Shown: one piece after another, positions 1 to 6,460 of the stretch
Numbering within the stretch: the stretch's first letter is position 1
Layout: each line of letters starts with the position of its first letter
DNA from: an uncultured Oscillospiraceae bacterium
GTDB taxonomy: Bacteria > Bacillota > Clostridia > Oscillospirales > Oscillospiraceae
Length of the DNA stretch: 7,602 bases
NCBI GenBank assembly: GCA_934662925.1
Contig: CAKUKL010000063.1
Span: 1-7,602, forward strand
Direction: 5' to 3'
Program-made: the position numbers and the translations under genes
Notes under the pieces: generated by a model
What the model was told of the DNA's origin: nothing
The model's input: the letters and a program-made list of their open reading frames with translations, nothing else
Database searches by the model: none

Positions 1-327
1 CTGCTGATCTGTTCCACGGCCATTTCCGTTGGTATGCTGGCGGAGGGACTGGAGCTGCATGTTACCATCGCGTCCTGTGTGATCGGCAGCTTTTTCGGAG
101 GTCGGCTGACGTGCAAACGGTGGGGCTGCCGAGCGCTGCTGGCCGGGTTGTCTGCCGGGGCGGTCTTCTTTTTGCTGCTGCTGACGGTGAGCCTTGTGGG
201 GTATGATACCACCGACATCGGCGGAGCTGGGATCGGCGTCGCGGCGGGGTGCCTGTGCGGGGGCGCGGCGGCCGGGCTGTTGGGACAGGGCAGAGGAGGC
301 GGAAAGAAAAAGAAGCGCGGCCGCTGA
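1..327 (+). CDS. TIGR04086/YrzE-like small membrane protein, 3' part (5' end outside window)
   Basis: The frame is open from base 1 to a TGA at 325-327, giving 108 visible residues. An ATG at 34 lies inside it, but the open codons before it (LLICSTAISVG) are hydrophobic and in character with the rest, so the true start is probably upstream of the window. The visible part has about three to four short hydrophobic, glycine-rich segments (roughly residues 1-13, 21-34, 46-67 and 74-96), and ends in a strongly basic cytoplasmic-looking tail (GKKKKRGR). The segment with AGLSAGAVFFLLLLTVSL resembles the TIGR04086 family of Firmicutes membrane proteins (B. subtilis YrzE), whose function is unknown. 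The family call is from memory of the pattern and is moderately sure; that it is an integral membrane protein is more certain. The gene is followed by a 400-base gap, so it probably ends its transcript. Confidence 0.6.
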   Translation: MLICSTAISVGMLAEGLELHVTIASCVIGSFFGGRLTCKRWGCRALLAGLSAGAVFFLLLLTVSLVGYDTTDIGGAGIGVAAGCLCGGAAAGLLGQGRGGGKKKKRGR

Positions 328-502
328 TGCTTTGGCTGAACATAAAAAACAGACGGCGCTGATGTTGGACGGTGGGAGGCACCGCGCGGAACAAGGCGGC
401 GAAACGACGTGCGATTTGCGCAGTTCTGGCGTGAAAACGGTAAAAATGCGGATTTTACACGATTTTGAGGTCTGAAAGCGGCTTTGGCACAATATGTGGT
501 AG

Positions 503-540
503 TTTGGCCTGAGCCGGCGAGGTTCGGGCCAAATCTTTGT
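503..540 (+). terminator. Terminator-like 13-bp hairpin downstream of the YrzE-like gene
   Basis: TTTGGCCTGAGCC (503-515) pairs with GGTTCGGGCCAAA (521-533) over 13 contiguous pairs, including two G-T wobbles, with a five-base GGCGA loop. The following bases (TCTTTGTT, 534-541) are T-rich but interrupted, so an intrinsic terminator is plausible but not certain. It lies 175 bases after the stop codon at 327, which is far for a simple gene-end terminator. It could instead be a structured RNA or a regulatory site in the gap. Confidence 0.5.
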
Positions 541-548
541 TGCGGGAG

Positions 549-571
549 TTTACATAATATAATTTACATAA
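549..571 (+). promoter_or_regulatory. AT-rich promoter-like island with repeated TTTACATAA
   Basis: TTTACATAA occurs twice, at 549-557 and 563-571, 14 bases apart. A consensus -10 hexamer TATAAT sits at 558-563 between them, but no good -35 lies 16-18 bases upstream (TTTGTT at 536-541 is the best). A second box, CATAAT at 580-585, has no matching -35 either. The island lies about 150 bases before the SpoIIM-like start and is the best candidate for the promoter of the spoIIM-xerD pair. The exact start point cannot be fixed from sequence. Confidence 0.35.
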
Positions 572-728
572 AACGGTGGCATAATAGACAAAAAACCGCG
601 AAATCTCGTTTTTCACTTGCGCCGGGCCGAAAAGTGTTTTATATTATTTTTTACGCTCCACATTTTTCCGCCTGTTCATCGGGCATAGCTTGTCTGCGTG
701 CTGCATATCATGCCTTGAGGTGATAGCG

Positions 729-1358
729 GTGTCACGGAGATCCGGAAAAGCTGCATCGGGCGGAAAAATATCGGACGGGCTGGTCGGAGCCGCCGTGCTG
801 TTTGTGTGCTTCTGCGGGGCCGGGATCGTCGGCTGTCTGGCTGTGGCCGGAACGGGGGCCGACGGTGTTTCTTCTCTGAGCAGTTACCTGTCGGGCTACC
901 TGTCGCTTGTCACCGCCGGGGATGCAGCCGCGCCGTCTGTGTGGTCTGCCGGATGGGAGCTGTGCCGCTGGCCGCTGCTGGCGTTTCTGCTGGGCTTTAC
1001 CGCACTGGGCGCCGCTGCTCTGCCGGCGGTCTTTTGTATCCGCGGATTTTTGCTGGGTTATGCCGCTGCGGCCTTTGTTCGGGTGTTCGGGAGTCGGGGA
1101 CTGCTGCTGGCGTTCGCTGTATTCGGTATGGCCGCGCTGGTCTCCGTGCCGGTGCTGTTCTGCGTCGGCTGCGCGTCCTTTCGCAGCTCGCTGGGGCTGG
1201 CTTCCGGTGTGCTGACGGAGCGCAGGGCGATTCAGTCGCCGCTGGATCGGCTGTTGGAGTTTGTCCCGTGCGGCGGTCTTCTGCTGCTGGCAGTGGTGCT
1301 TCAATGCTCACTGATGCCGCAGATATTAGCCGTTGTGTCCGGCTCTGTCGTTTCATAA
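729..1358 (+). CDS. SpoIIM-like (stage II sporulation protein M) membrane protein
   Basis: The GTG start at 729 is chosen because GAGG at 717-720, within GAGGTGAT, lies 8 bases ahead; an upstream ATG at 690 has no such site. The product has 209 residues. Likely membrane segments are at about 17-40, 81-103, 105-120, 124-149 and 178-204, with a short loop of about 40 residues after the first. The glycine/proline-bearing core around residues 86-111 (LLGFTALGAAALP followed by an RGFLLG motif) matches the pattern of SpoIIM proteins. In Bacillus SpoIIM works with SpoIID and SpoIIP in peptidoglycan remodelling during engulfment of the forespore. Location supports the call: spoIIM lies close to xerD (ripX) in B. 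subtilis, and here it ends 32 bases before xerD. Sequence similarity is mainly in hydrophobic pattern, so a general SpoIIM/DUF95-type membrane protein in a non-sporulating species remains possible. Confidence 0.6.
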   Translation: MSRRSGKAASGGKISDGLVGAAVLFVCFCGAGIVGCLAVAGTGADGVSSLSSYLSGYLSLVTAGDAAAPSVWSAGWELCRWPLLAFLLGFTALGAAALPAVFCIRGFLLGYAAAAFVRVFGSRGLLLAFAVFGMAALVSVPVLFCVGCASFRSSLGLASGVLTERRAIQSPLDRLLEFVPCGGLLLLAVVLQCSLMPQILAVVSGSVVS

Positions 1359-1390
1359 TTATTCTTTCACAGGAGAGGGGGCGTGAAGCC

Positions 1391-2269
1391 TTGGATCACA
1401 TCCATGAGTACGAGAACTGGCTGAGAACGGAGAAAAAGGCTTCCGCCAACACCCTTTCTTCCTACCTTAGAGATGTGCGCCAGTTTGCCGGGTGGCTCAG
1501 CGGGGATGGCCTGACGCTGACTCAGGTCACGCAGGACGACGTAAGAAGTTACGCAAAGCACCTGCACAGCCGAGGCAAGTCCGACGCTACCATTGTCCGT
1601 TCCGTCGCGTCGCTGAAATCCTTCTATTCCTTTATGGTGGCCTGTCACGCCATGCCGTTCAACCCGGCCAAGGGGTATACCCCGTCCAAGGTGGAGCGGA
1701 AGCTGCCTAACATTCTCACCAGTAAGGAAGTGGACCTCTTTCTGGATCAGCCGGACGCGTCAGACGCCAAAGGCTGCCGGGATAAGGCTATGTTGGAGCT
1801 GCTGTACGCCACCGGCATCCGGGTCAGTGAGCTCATCGCGCTGGATGTGCAGGACGTGAATCTGACGGTGGGCTTCGTCCGGTGCGAGAGTCACGGGCGG
1901 GAGAGGATGGTGCCGCTCTACAAAACGGCCATCCGGGCGCTGGCGGCCTATATCAACGAGGTGCGTCCCCAGCTCCTGATACAGCCGGAAGAGACGGCGC
2001 TCTTCGTTAACCTCGGCGGGGAGCGGATGAGTCGTCAGGGCTTCTGGAAGATCGTCAAGTACTATCAGGAAAAGGCGGGCATCGAAAAGGACATCACGCC
2101 CCATACGCTAAGGCATTCCTTCGCGGCCCACCTTCTGGAAAACGGAGCGGATCTCAAATCCATTCAGGAAATGCTGGGTCATGCGGATATTTCCTCCACC
2201 CAGATCTATACGCAGCTCGTCAATCAGAAGCTGAAGGACGTGTACATCAAGGCCCATCCCCGGGCCTGA
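1391..2269 (+). CDS. xerD: XerD-type site-specific tyrosine recombinase
   Basis: The predicted protein has 292 residues, normal for XerC/XerD enzymes, which cut and rejoin DNA at dif to resolve chromosome dimers at division. The start is the TTG at 1391 (DHIHEYENWL follows), preceded by AGGAGAGGGGG at 1371-1381; the frame is open far upstream, but that part overlaps the SpoIIM-like gene and is not coding. Residues about 1-85 form the SAM-like core-binding domain and about 107-285 the catalytic domain. Catalytic residues seen are Arg144 (ATGIRVSEL), His238 and Arg241 (HTLRH), His264 (LGHADISS) and nucleophile Tyr273 (IYTQL). The spacing of 3, 23 and 9 residues between the last four equals that of E. 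coli XerD. The beta-hairpin lysine normally found in a GKGxKER motif is absent: the same place reads CESHGRER, with Ser167 at the lysine position. XerD rather than XerC is inferred from the pairing with spoIIM. Confidence 0.88.
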   Translation: MDHIHEYENWLRTEKKASANTLSSYLRDVRQFAGWLSGDGLTLTQVTQDDVRSYAKHLHSRGKSDATIVRSVASLKSFYSFMVACHAMPFNPAKGYTPSKVERKLPNILTSKEVDLFLDQPDASDAKGCRDKAMLELLYATGIRVSELIALDVQDVNLTVGFVRCESHGRERMVPLYKTAIRALAAYINEVRPQLLIQPEETALFVNLGGERMSRQGFWKIVKYYQEKAGIEKDITPHTLRHSFAAHLLENGADLKSIQEMLGHADISSTQIYTQLVNQKLKDVYIKAHPRA

Positions 2270-2306
2270 AACGGCAGACTGTTTTCAAGAACAGCCTGCC
2301 GTTTTT
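2269..2306 (+). terminator. Intrinsic terminator after xerD
   Basis: The left arm AAACGGCAGACTGTT (2269-2283) pairs with AACAGCCTGCCGTTT (2290-2304), with one A-C mismatch and a six-base loop. The right arm runs into five T's (2302-2306). The hairpin begins in the xerD stop codon, so it should separate the spoIIM-xerD unit from the ruv operon. Confidence 0.85.
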
Positions 2307-2308
2307 GC

Positions 2309-2337
2309 TTGCCTTCACATATAAAATATGGTACAAT
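2309..2337 (+). promoter_or_regulatory. Sigma-A promoter of the ruvCAB operon
   Basis: TTGCCT (2309-2314) is followed after 17 bases by TACAAT (2332-2337). A TG one base before the -10 box (2329-2330) makes it an extended -10 element. The spacer is AT-rich. It starts directly after the xerD terminator and about 28 bases before the ruvC start, so position and sequence agree. No SOS (LexA-type) operator was recognised around it. Confidence 0.75.
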
Positions 2338-2365
2338 AATTTGATAACTGGGGGAGGGGTGCCGT

Positions 2366-2851
2366 GTGCTGATACTTGGGATCGACCCGGGCTACGCCAT
2401 TGTGGGCTTCGGTCTGGTGGAGAGCCGCGGGGCGAAGCAGCGGCTGGTCAGCTGCGGAGCCATCAACACCCCGGCGGGACTGCCGCTGTCGGCCCGGCTG
2501 CTCCAGATCGCCTGCGATCTGGAGGCGCTGATCGGCCAATTCCACCCGGAAGCCATGGCCATTGAGGAGTTGTTCTTCAACCAGAACGTCACCACCGGCA
2601 TCGGCGTGGCGCAGGCACGGGGCGTCATTCTCATGACGGCGGAAAAAATGGGGCTTCCCATTTATGAATACAATCCGTCTCAGGTCAAGCAGGCGGTGGT
2701 GGGCTACGGCAAGGCGGAAAAGCGGCAGGTCATGGATATGACCAAGCGCCTGCTGGGTCTGGCGTCCGTACCAAAGCCGGACGACGCGGCGGACGCAGTG
2801 GCCATCGCCCTTTGCCATGCCCGCTCTGCAACCTCGCTGTTGAACCGATAA
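2366..2851 (+). CDS. ruvC: RuvC, Holliday-junction endonuclease
   Basis: RuvC is the dimeric, metal-dependent nuclease that cuts Holliday junctions symmetrically after RuvAB has moved them. The GTG start at 2366 gives LILGIDPG right at the N-terminus, as is standard for the family, and GGGGGAGGGG at 2350-2359 is a suitable ribosome binding site. The 161 residues match the usual length. All four acidic metal ligands are visible: Asp7 (GIDPG), Glu67 (AIEELFF), and Asp140 and Asp143 (in PDDAADAVAIA). The substrate-binding segment FFNQNVTTGIGVAQARGV (70-87) and the NPSQVKQAVVGYGKAEK segment (103-119) are also typical. It leads an operon with ruvA 23 bases downstream, so all three resolvasome proteins come from one transcript. 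Confidence 0.97.
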   Translation: MLILGIDPGYAIVGFGLVESRGAKQRLVSCGAINTPAGLPLSARLLQIACDLEALIGQFHPEAMAIEELFFNQNVTTGIGVAQARGVILMTAEKMGLPIYEYNPSQVKQAVVGYGKAEKRQVMDMTKRLLGLASVPKPDDAADAVAIALCHARSATSLLNR

Positions 2852-2874
2852 ATCGCAACCTGCGGAGGAATCTG

Positions 2875-3483
2875 ATGTTTTACTATGTTCAGGGCACTGT
2901 CGCCCATATCGCGCCCTATCTGGCCGTCATCGACTGCGGCGGGGTGGGGTATGCCTGCCGTACCACAAACCACACGCTGGCCGCGCTGACGGTGGGCAAG
3001 ACCGCCAAGCTGTATACCTATCTTCATGTGCGGGAAGAGGTCTTCGAGCTGTACGGCTTTGTCAGCGAGAGCGAACTCAACTGCTTCCAGATGCTCATCG
3101 GCGTGTCTGGCGTCGGCCCCAAGGCCGCGCTGGCCATTCTGTCCTCCAACAGCCCGGAGGGGCTGGCCATGGCCATCGTGTCGGAAAACGAGAAGGCTCT
3201 GACCTCCGCGCCGGGCATCGGGAAAAAGATTGCCCAGAGGATCATTCTGGAATTGAAGGATAAGCTGGCCAAGGGCCAGCTCACCGCCGTCGGCGGCGGG
3301 GGAGAGACCTTTGCCGGCGGCATCACCGTCATTCCGGAGAACAAGACCAGCGAGGCGTCCGCCGCGCTGGCGGTGCTGGGGTACAGCCAACAGGAGATCG
3401 CCGCGGCGTTGAAGGGCATCGATCTTGACGGTCTGGCGCTGGAGGAGATTATCCGTCAGGCGCTGAAAAAGATGGTAAAATGA
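2875..3483 (+). CDS. ruvA: RuvA, Holliday-junction-binding protein
   Basis: RuvA tetramers hold the four-way junction flat and recruit RuvB rings that drive branch migration. The ATG at 2875 has GGAGGA five bases ahead, and MFYYVQGTV is the usual start; an earlier ATG at 2812 lies inside ruvC and would add an unrelated tail. The protein has 202 residues, a normal length. Domain I (OB fold) covers about residues 1-64. Domain II, about 65-140, carries the two helix-hairpin-helix motifs, LIGVSGVGPKAALAIL and SAPGIGKKIAQRIILELK. After a glycine-rich flexible linker at about 141-155, domain III (about 158-202, beginning SEASAALAVLGYS) is the RuvB-contacting domain. There is nothing unusual in the sequence. 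Confidence 0.97.
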   Translation: MFYYVQGTVAHIAPYLAVIDCGGVGYACRTTNHTLAALTVGKTAKLYTYLHVREEVFELYGFVSESELNCFQMLIGVSGVGPKAALAILSSNSPEGLAMAIVSENEKALTSAPGIGKKIAQRIILELKDKLAKGQLTAVGGGGETFAGGITVIPENKTSEASAALAVLGYSQQEIAAALKGIDLDGLALEEIIRQALKKMVK

Positions 3484-3539
3484 CGTTTTGTGTCGGACGC
3501 TGCGCGGCGTAGGACGCCGGTTTAAGAGGAAGTGACATT

Positions 3540-4601
3540 TTGAGCATAGACTTTTCCAATCAGGATTTTGAAGCCGATTCCCCGGAATCGCTGGTCACAA
3601 CATCGCTGACGCCGGGAGACGAAGGGGAAGGCTCTCTGCGGCCCCGCCGACTGGATGAGTACATTGGCCAGAGCAAGGCAAAGGAAAACCTGTCCATTTT
3701 TATTGAGGCGGCCAAAATGCGGGGCGAGCCGCTGGATCACGTTCTGCTCCACGGTCCCCCGGGTTTGGGCAAGACCACCCTGTCCGGCATCATTGCCAAC
3801 GAAATGGGGGTCAACATCCGCATCACCTCCGGCCCGGCCATCGAAAAGCCGGGAGATCTGGCGGCGCTGCTGACCAATTTGCAGGAAAACGACATCCTGT
3901 TCGTGGATGAGATCCACCGGCTCAACCGCTCTGTGGAGGAGATCCTGTATCCCGCTATGGAAGACTATGCCATCGACATCATCATCGGCAAGGGGCCTTC
4001 GGCCAACTCCATCCGGCTGGATCTGCCGAAATTCACCCTCATTGGTGCGACTACCCGGGCGGGCCAGCTGTCCGCTCCGCTGCGAGACCGGTTCGGCGTA
4101 ACGCTGCGGCTGGAGCTGTACTCGCCGGAGGAACTGGCCAGCATTGTCACCCGTTCTGCCGGGATCCTTGACGTGCCCATCGAGCAGGACGGCGCGCTGG
4201 AGATCGCCCGGCGCAGCCGGGGAACGCCCCGTATCGCCAACCGGATGCTCCGCCGGGTGCGGGACTTTGCGCAGGTGACCGCCGGGGGCGTCATCACCCG
4301 CGGCGTGGCAGACCGGGCCCTGCGGGCGCTGGAGATCGATGAGCTGGGCCTTGACAACATCGACCGCCGGATGCTCACCAGCATTATCGAAAACTATGCC
4401 GGCGGCCCGGTGGGGCTGGATACGCTGGCCGCCACCATCAACGAGGAGTCCGTCACGCTGGAGGACGTCTACGAGCCGTACCTTATGCAGCTGGGCTTTC
4501 TTACCCGGACGCCCCGGGGCCGCTGCGTCACCCGGAAGGCATACGAGCATCTGGGTATCGTCATGCCCGGCGGCGGAGGCATGGAACAGCTGACGCTGTA
4601 A
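3540..4601 (+). CDS. ruvB: RuvB, Holliday-junction branch-migration ATPase
   Basis: RuvB is a hexameric AAA+ motor that pumps DNA through the RuvA-junction complex. The start is TTG at 3540, with AGAGGA at 3525-3530 nine bases ahead. The 353-residue product is slightly longer than the usual 330-350. Visible motifs are Walker [10 protein letters not shown] (72-80), Walker [10 protein letters not shown] (120-128), sensor 1 GATTR (169-173), arginine-finger region LRDRFG (181-186) and sensor 2 GTPRIANR (228-235). The winged-helix DNA-binding domain follows, from about 265 to 340, including GLDTLAATI and a typical FLTRTPRGR turn. The first 30 residues are acidic and variable, as in many homologues. 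A gap of 56 bases follows ruvA with no terminator, so it is the third gene of the ruv operon. Confidence 0.97.
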   Translation: MSIDFSNQDFEADSPESLVTTSLTPGDEGEGSLRPRRLDEYIGQSKAKENLSIFIEAAKMRGEPLDHVLLHGPPGLGKTTLSGIIANEMGVNIRITSGPAIEKPGDLAALLTNLQENDILFVDEIHRLNRSVEEILYPAMEDYAIDIIIGKGPSANSIRLDLPKFTLIGATTRAGQLSAPLRDRFGVTLRLELYSPEELASIVTRSAGILDVPIEQDGALEIARRSRGTPRIANRMLRRVRDFAQVTAGGVITRGVADRALRALEIDELGLDNIDRRMLTSIIENYAGGPVGLDTLAATINEESVTLEDVYEPYLMQLGFLTRTPRGRCVTRKAYEHLGIVMPGGGGMEQLTL

Positions 4602-4616
4602 AATGGAGTGGTTGGT

Positions 4617-4988
4617 ATGATCGGGTTTTACGTATTTATGTTTGCTTGCGTTCTTCTGATCCCGGCTGTTATGCTGTTTTTGGGATATCGCTGGCAGCAA
4701 CAGCCGCCGAGCACCATCAATGCTGCCTTTGGCTATCGCACCCGGCGCTCCATGTCCAGCAAACAGGCTTGGGATTATGCTCACAGGTATTGCGGGAGAG
4801 TATGGGTAAGGTGCGGATGGTTTTCTGCTGTTCTTGCTGTTTTATCTATGATCCTCTTGGGAACTGTCACGCTGGATGTTGCCGTGGTCGGCATAGCCGG
4901 CGGGATCATCACGTGCCTTGAATTGCTGCCTGCCGCTGCGTCGCTTGCCGCGACGGAGCGGGCGCTGAAGCGCATATTTGGAATTTGA
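4617..4988 (+). CDS. SdpI-family small membrane protein
   Basis: The ATG at 4617 is preferred because GGAG at 4605-4608 lies eight bases ahead; the GTG at 4608 would overlap that site. The product has 123 residues with three hydrophobic segments: about 1-23, 67-87 and 91-112. After the first segment comes the family signature NAAFGYRTRRSMSSKQAWDY followed by AHRYCGRVW, which matches the SdpI/YhfL family (PF13630). B. subtilis SdpI gives immunity to the SdpC toxin, but most family members have no known role, and no toxin gene is near here. It begins 15 bases after ruvB and ends 17 bases before glmM, so it is probably carried on the same transcript. Its codons (many TTT, CTT, GTT, TCT) are less GC-rich than those of ruvB and glmM, which suggests weaker selection or later arrival. 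Confidence 0.8.
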   Translation: MIGFYVFMFACVLLIPAVMLFLGYRWQQQPPSTINAAFGYRTRRSMSSKQAWDYAHRYCGRVWVRCGWFSAVLAVLSMILLGTVTLDVAVVGIAGGIITCLELLPAAASLAATERALKRIFGI

Positions 4989-5005
4989 TTGAGGTGAAAT
5001 TTAAT

Positions 5006-6379
5006 ATGGGTAAACTGTTTGGGACCGACGGCATCCGCGGCGTGGTCAACGCCGGGCTGGACGCCGATCTGGCCTATAAGGTCGGCCTTGCGGCAGCCAC
5101 TGTTCTGGCTGAGGGCAAGGCGGAGGGTGCCCGCCCGTTGGTAGCTATCGGTAAGGACACGCGCATTTCCGGCGACCTGCTCAAGGGCGCGCTCATTGCA
5201 GGACTGTGCACCGCCGGGGCGGATGTGCTGGATCTGGGCACGCTGCCCACCCCGGGCGTTGCCTGGGTCACGGTAGACGAAAAAGCGGACGCGGGCATTG
5301 TGATCTCCGCCTCCCACAACCCCTTTGAGCACAACGGCATCAAGATCTTCAACGGTCAGGGCTTCAAGCTGTCCGATGCGCTGGAGGAGCGCATCGAGGA
5401 TATCGTTCTCTTCGGACATAACAACGTCCCCATGCGCACCCACGACGGCATCGGCAAGGTCCACTATGTGGCCCCCAAGGCGGCGGACGACTACATCGAC
5501 CATCTGGTGAGCACTGTGGACGGCGACCTTCACGGCCTGCGTATTCTGGTGGACTGCGCCAATGGCGCGGCCTCTGCCACGGCGGGCCGGCTCTTCGACC
5601 GATTTCTCAAGCTCCAGACCGATGTGATCAACGCCGACCCTGACGGCATCAACATCAACAACAAGTGCGGCTCCACCCATCTGGACGCGTTGGCCGCCAT
5701 GGTCACTGCGGGCAAGTACGACATCGGTATTGCCTTCGACGGCGACGCCGACCGCTGTCTCGCGGTGGATGAATTGGGCAATGAGATCGACGGCGACCAG
5801 ATCATGGCGCTGTGCGGACTGGCCCTCAAGGAGCAGGGCAAGCTGTCCGGCAACACCGTGGTGGCCACCATCATGTCCAACATCGGCCTGCACATGTTCG
5901 TCAAGGAGCACGGCATGAACGTGGAGTGCACCAATGTGGGCGACCGCAACGTGCTGGAGCGGATGCAGGAGAAGGGCTACGCCATCGGCGGTGAGCAGTC
6001 CGGCCACATGATCTTCCTCGAGTACGCCACCACCGGCGACGGCGAGTTGACCGCCCTCCAGATCCTGAACCTGCTCCAGAAGAGCGGCAAAAAGGCGTCC
6101 GAGCTGTTTGGCCAGTGTGTCCGCTATCCGCAGGTGCTCATCAACGTCCCCGTTTCCGGCGGAAATCCGAAAAAAGAGCAGATCATGGCGGCGGATTGGC
6201 TGAAGGACGCGGTGACGGAGCAGGAGAACGCTCTGGTCGGAAGCGGTCGCGTACTTGTCCGCCCCTCGGGAACAGAAGCCCTCATTCGCGTCATGGTGGA
6301 GGGAAAAGACGAGGATCAGGCCCGGAAATGCGCGCAGGAACTGGCTGAGCTTATAAAAATAAACGAAAAATCCCTATAA
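5006..6379 (+). CDS. glmM: GlmM, phosphoglucosamine mutase
   Basis: GlmM converts glucosamine-6-phosphate to glucosamine-1-phosphate, the step between GlmS and GlmU on the way to UDP-GlcNAc, peptidoglycan and teichoic acids. The ATG at 5006 has GAGGTGA at 4991-4997 eight bases ahead and gives the standard N-terminus MGKLFGTDGIRG; a TTG at 4985 overlaps the preceding gene's stop and is not used. The protein has 457 residues, close to the family norm of about 450. The phosphoserine active site is Ser103 in SASHNPFEHNGIKIF. The Mg-binding loop is DGDADR (245-250), the sugar-binding loop contains GEQSGH, and the phosphate-binding RPSGTE lies at 419-424. These motifs separate it from PgcA/ManB-type mutases. 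It follows the SdpI-family gene by 17 bases. No clear intrinsic terminator lies between its stop and the next promoter. Confidence 0.97.
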   Translation: MGKLFGTDGIRGVVNAGLDADLAYKVGLAAATVLAEGKAEGARPLVAIGKDTRISGDLLKGALIAGLCTAGADVLDLGTLPTPGVAWVTVDEKADAGIVISASHNPFEHNGIKIFNGQGFKLSDALEERIEDIVLFGHNNVPMRTHDGIGKVHYVAPKAADDYIDHLVSTVDGDLHGLRILVDCANGAASATAGRLFDRFLKLQTDVINADPDGININNKCGSTHLDALAAMVTAGKYDIGIAFDGDADRCLAVDELGNEIDGDQIMALCGLALKEQGKLSGNTVVATIMSNIGLHMFVKEHGMNVECTNVGDRNVLERMQEKGYAIGGEQSGHMIFLEYATTGDGELTALQILNLLQKSGKKASELFGQCVRYPQVLINVPVSGGNPKKEQIMAADWLKDAVTEQENALVGSGRVLVRPSGTEALIRVMVEGKDEDQARKCAQELAELIKINEKSL

Positions 6380-6403
6380 TTTCAAAATATTTTCTATGGA
6401 CTA

Positions 6404-6433
6404 TTGACATTCAACAGGGGAGCGGGTTATAAT
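6404..6433 (+). promoter_or_regulatory. Perfect-consensus sigma-A promoter of the SigH-like gene
   Basis: TTGACA (6404-6409) and TATAAT (6428-6433) are both exact consensus hexamers, with an 18-base spacer. Transcription should start near 6440, leaving a leader of about 20 bases before the ATG at 6461. It lies 25 bases after the glmM stop. Confidence 0.88.
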
Positions 6434-6460
6434 AACTGCGTAAATTGTATGGAATCAACA

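Larger units (their letters stand above)
328..728. other. Intergenic region with hairpin and AT-rich island, no convincing gene
   Basis: This 401-base gap separates the first membrane protein from the SpoIIM-like gene. Bases 328-480 show nothing recognisable. Bases 503-533 form a long hairpin (listed separately). Bases 545-600 are AT-rich, with a repeated TTTACATAA and a TATAAT box. Bases 601-716 contain further A/T runs. A 79-codon open frame (484-723, TTG start) crosses the gap, but it has no ribosome binding site and its composition is unlike a protein. I see no tRNA-like fold or recognisable riboswitch. Confidence 0.6.

Noticed and set aside
591..613. A/T-rich hairpin (AAAAA with TTTTT around CGA/TCG) as a terminator
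   Set aside because: It has only eight pairs with a three-base bulge and a weak stem; such a structure is expected by chance in this AT-rich stretch.
484..723. 79-codon + strand open frame in the 328-728 gap
   Set aside because: It has a TTG start without a ribosome binding site, runs through the hairpin and the AT-rich island, and its product has no recognisable domain or protein-like pattern.
732..1304. 190-codon minus-strand open frame opposite the SpoIIM-like gene
   Set aside because: The product is full of Gln, Arg and His in low-complexity order, and the + strand gene has a proper start, membrane pattern and context.
806..1390. N-terminal extension of xerD in its own frame
   Set aside because: The extension would overlap nearly the whole SpoIIM-like gene and has a Cys/Arg/Gly-rich non-natural composition; the TTG at 1391 gives the normal Xer length.
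3522..4784. 420-codon minus-strand open frame opposite ruvB
   Set aside because: It mirrors the codon pattern of ruvB, a certain gene, and its Arg/Gln/His/Gly-rich product looks like no protein family.
4781..6007. 408-codon minus-strand open frame opposite glmM
   Set aside because: It is a shadow of glmM caused by GC-rich third positions; it is rich in His, Val and Gly with no domain and no ribosome binding site that I could see.
6404..6460. Longer sigma-factor start at TTG 6404 or ATG 6449
   Set aside because: The TTG is part of the -35 hexamer, and ATG 6449 would leave a leader under 10 bases; homology starts shortly after the ATG at 6461.
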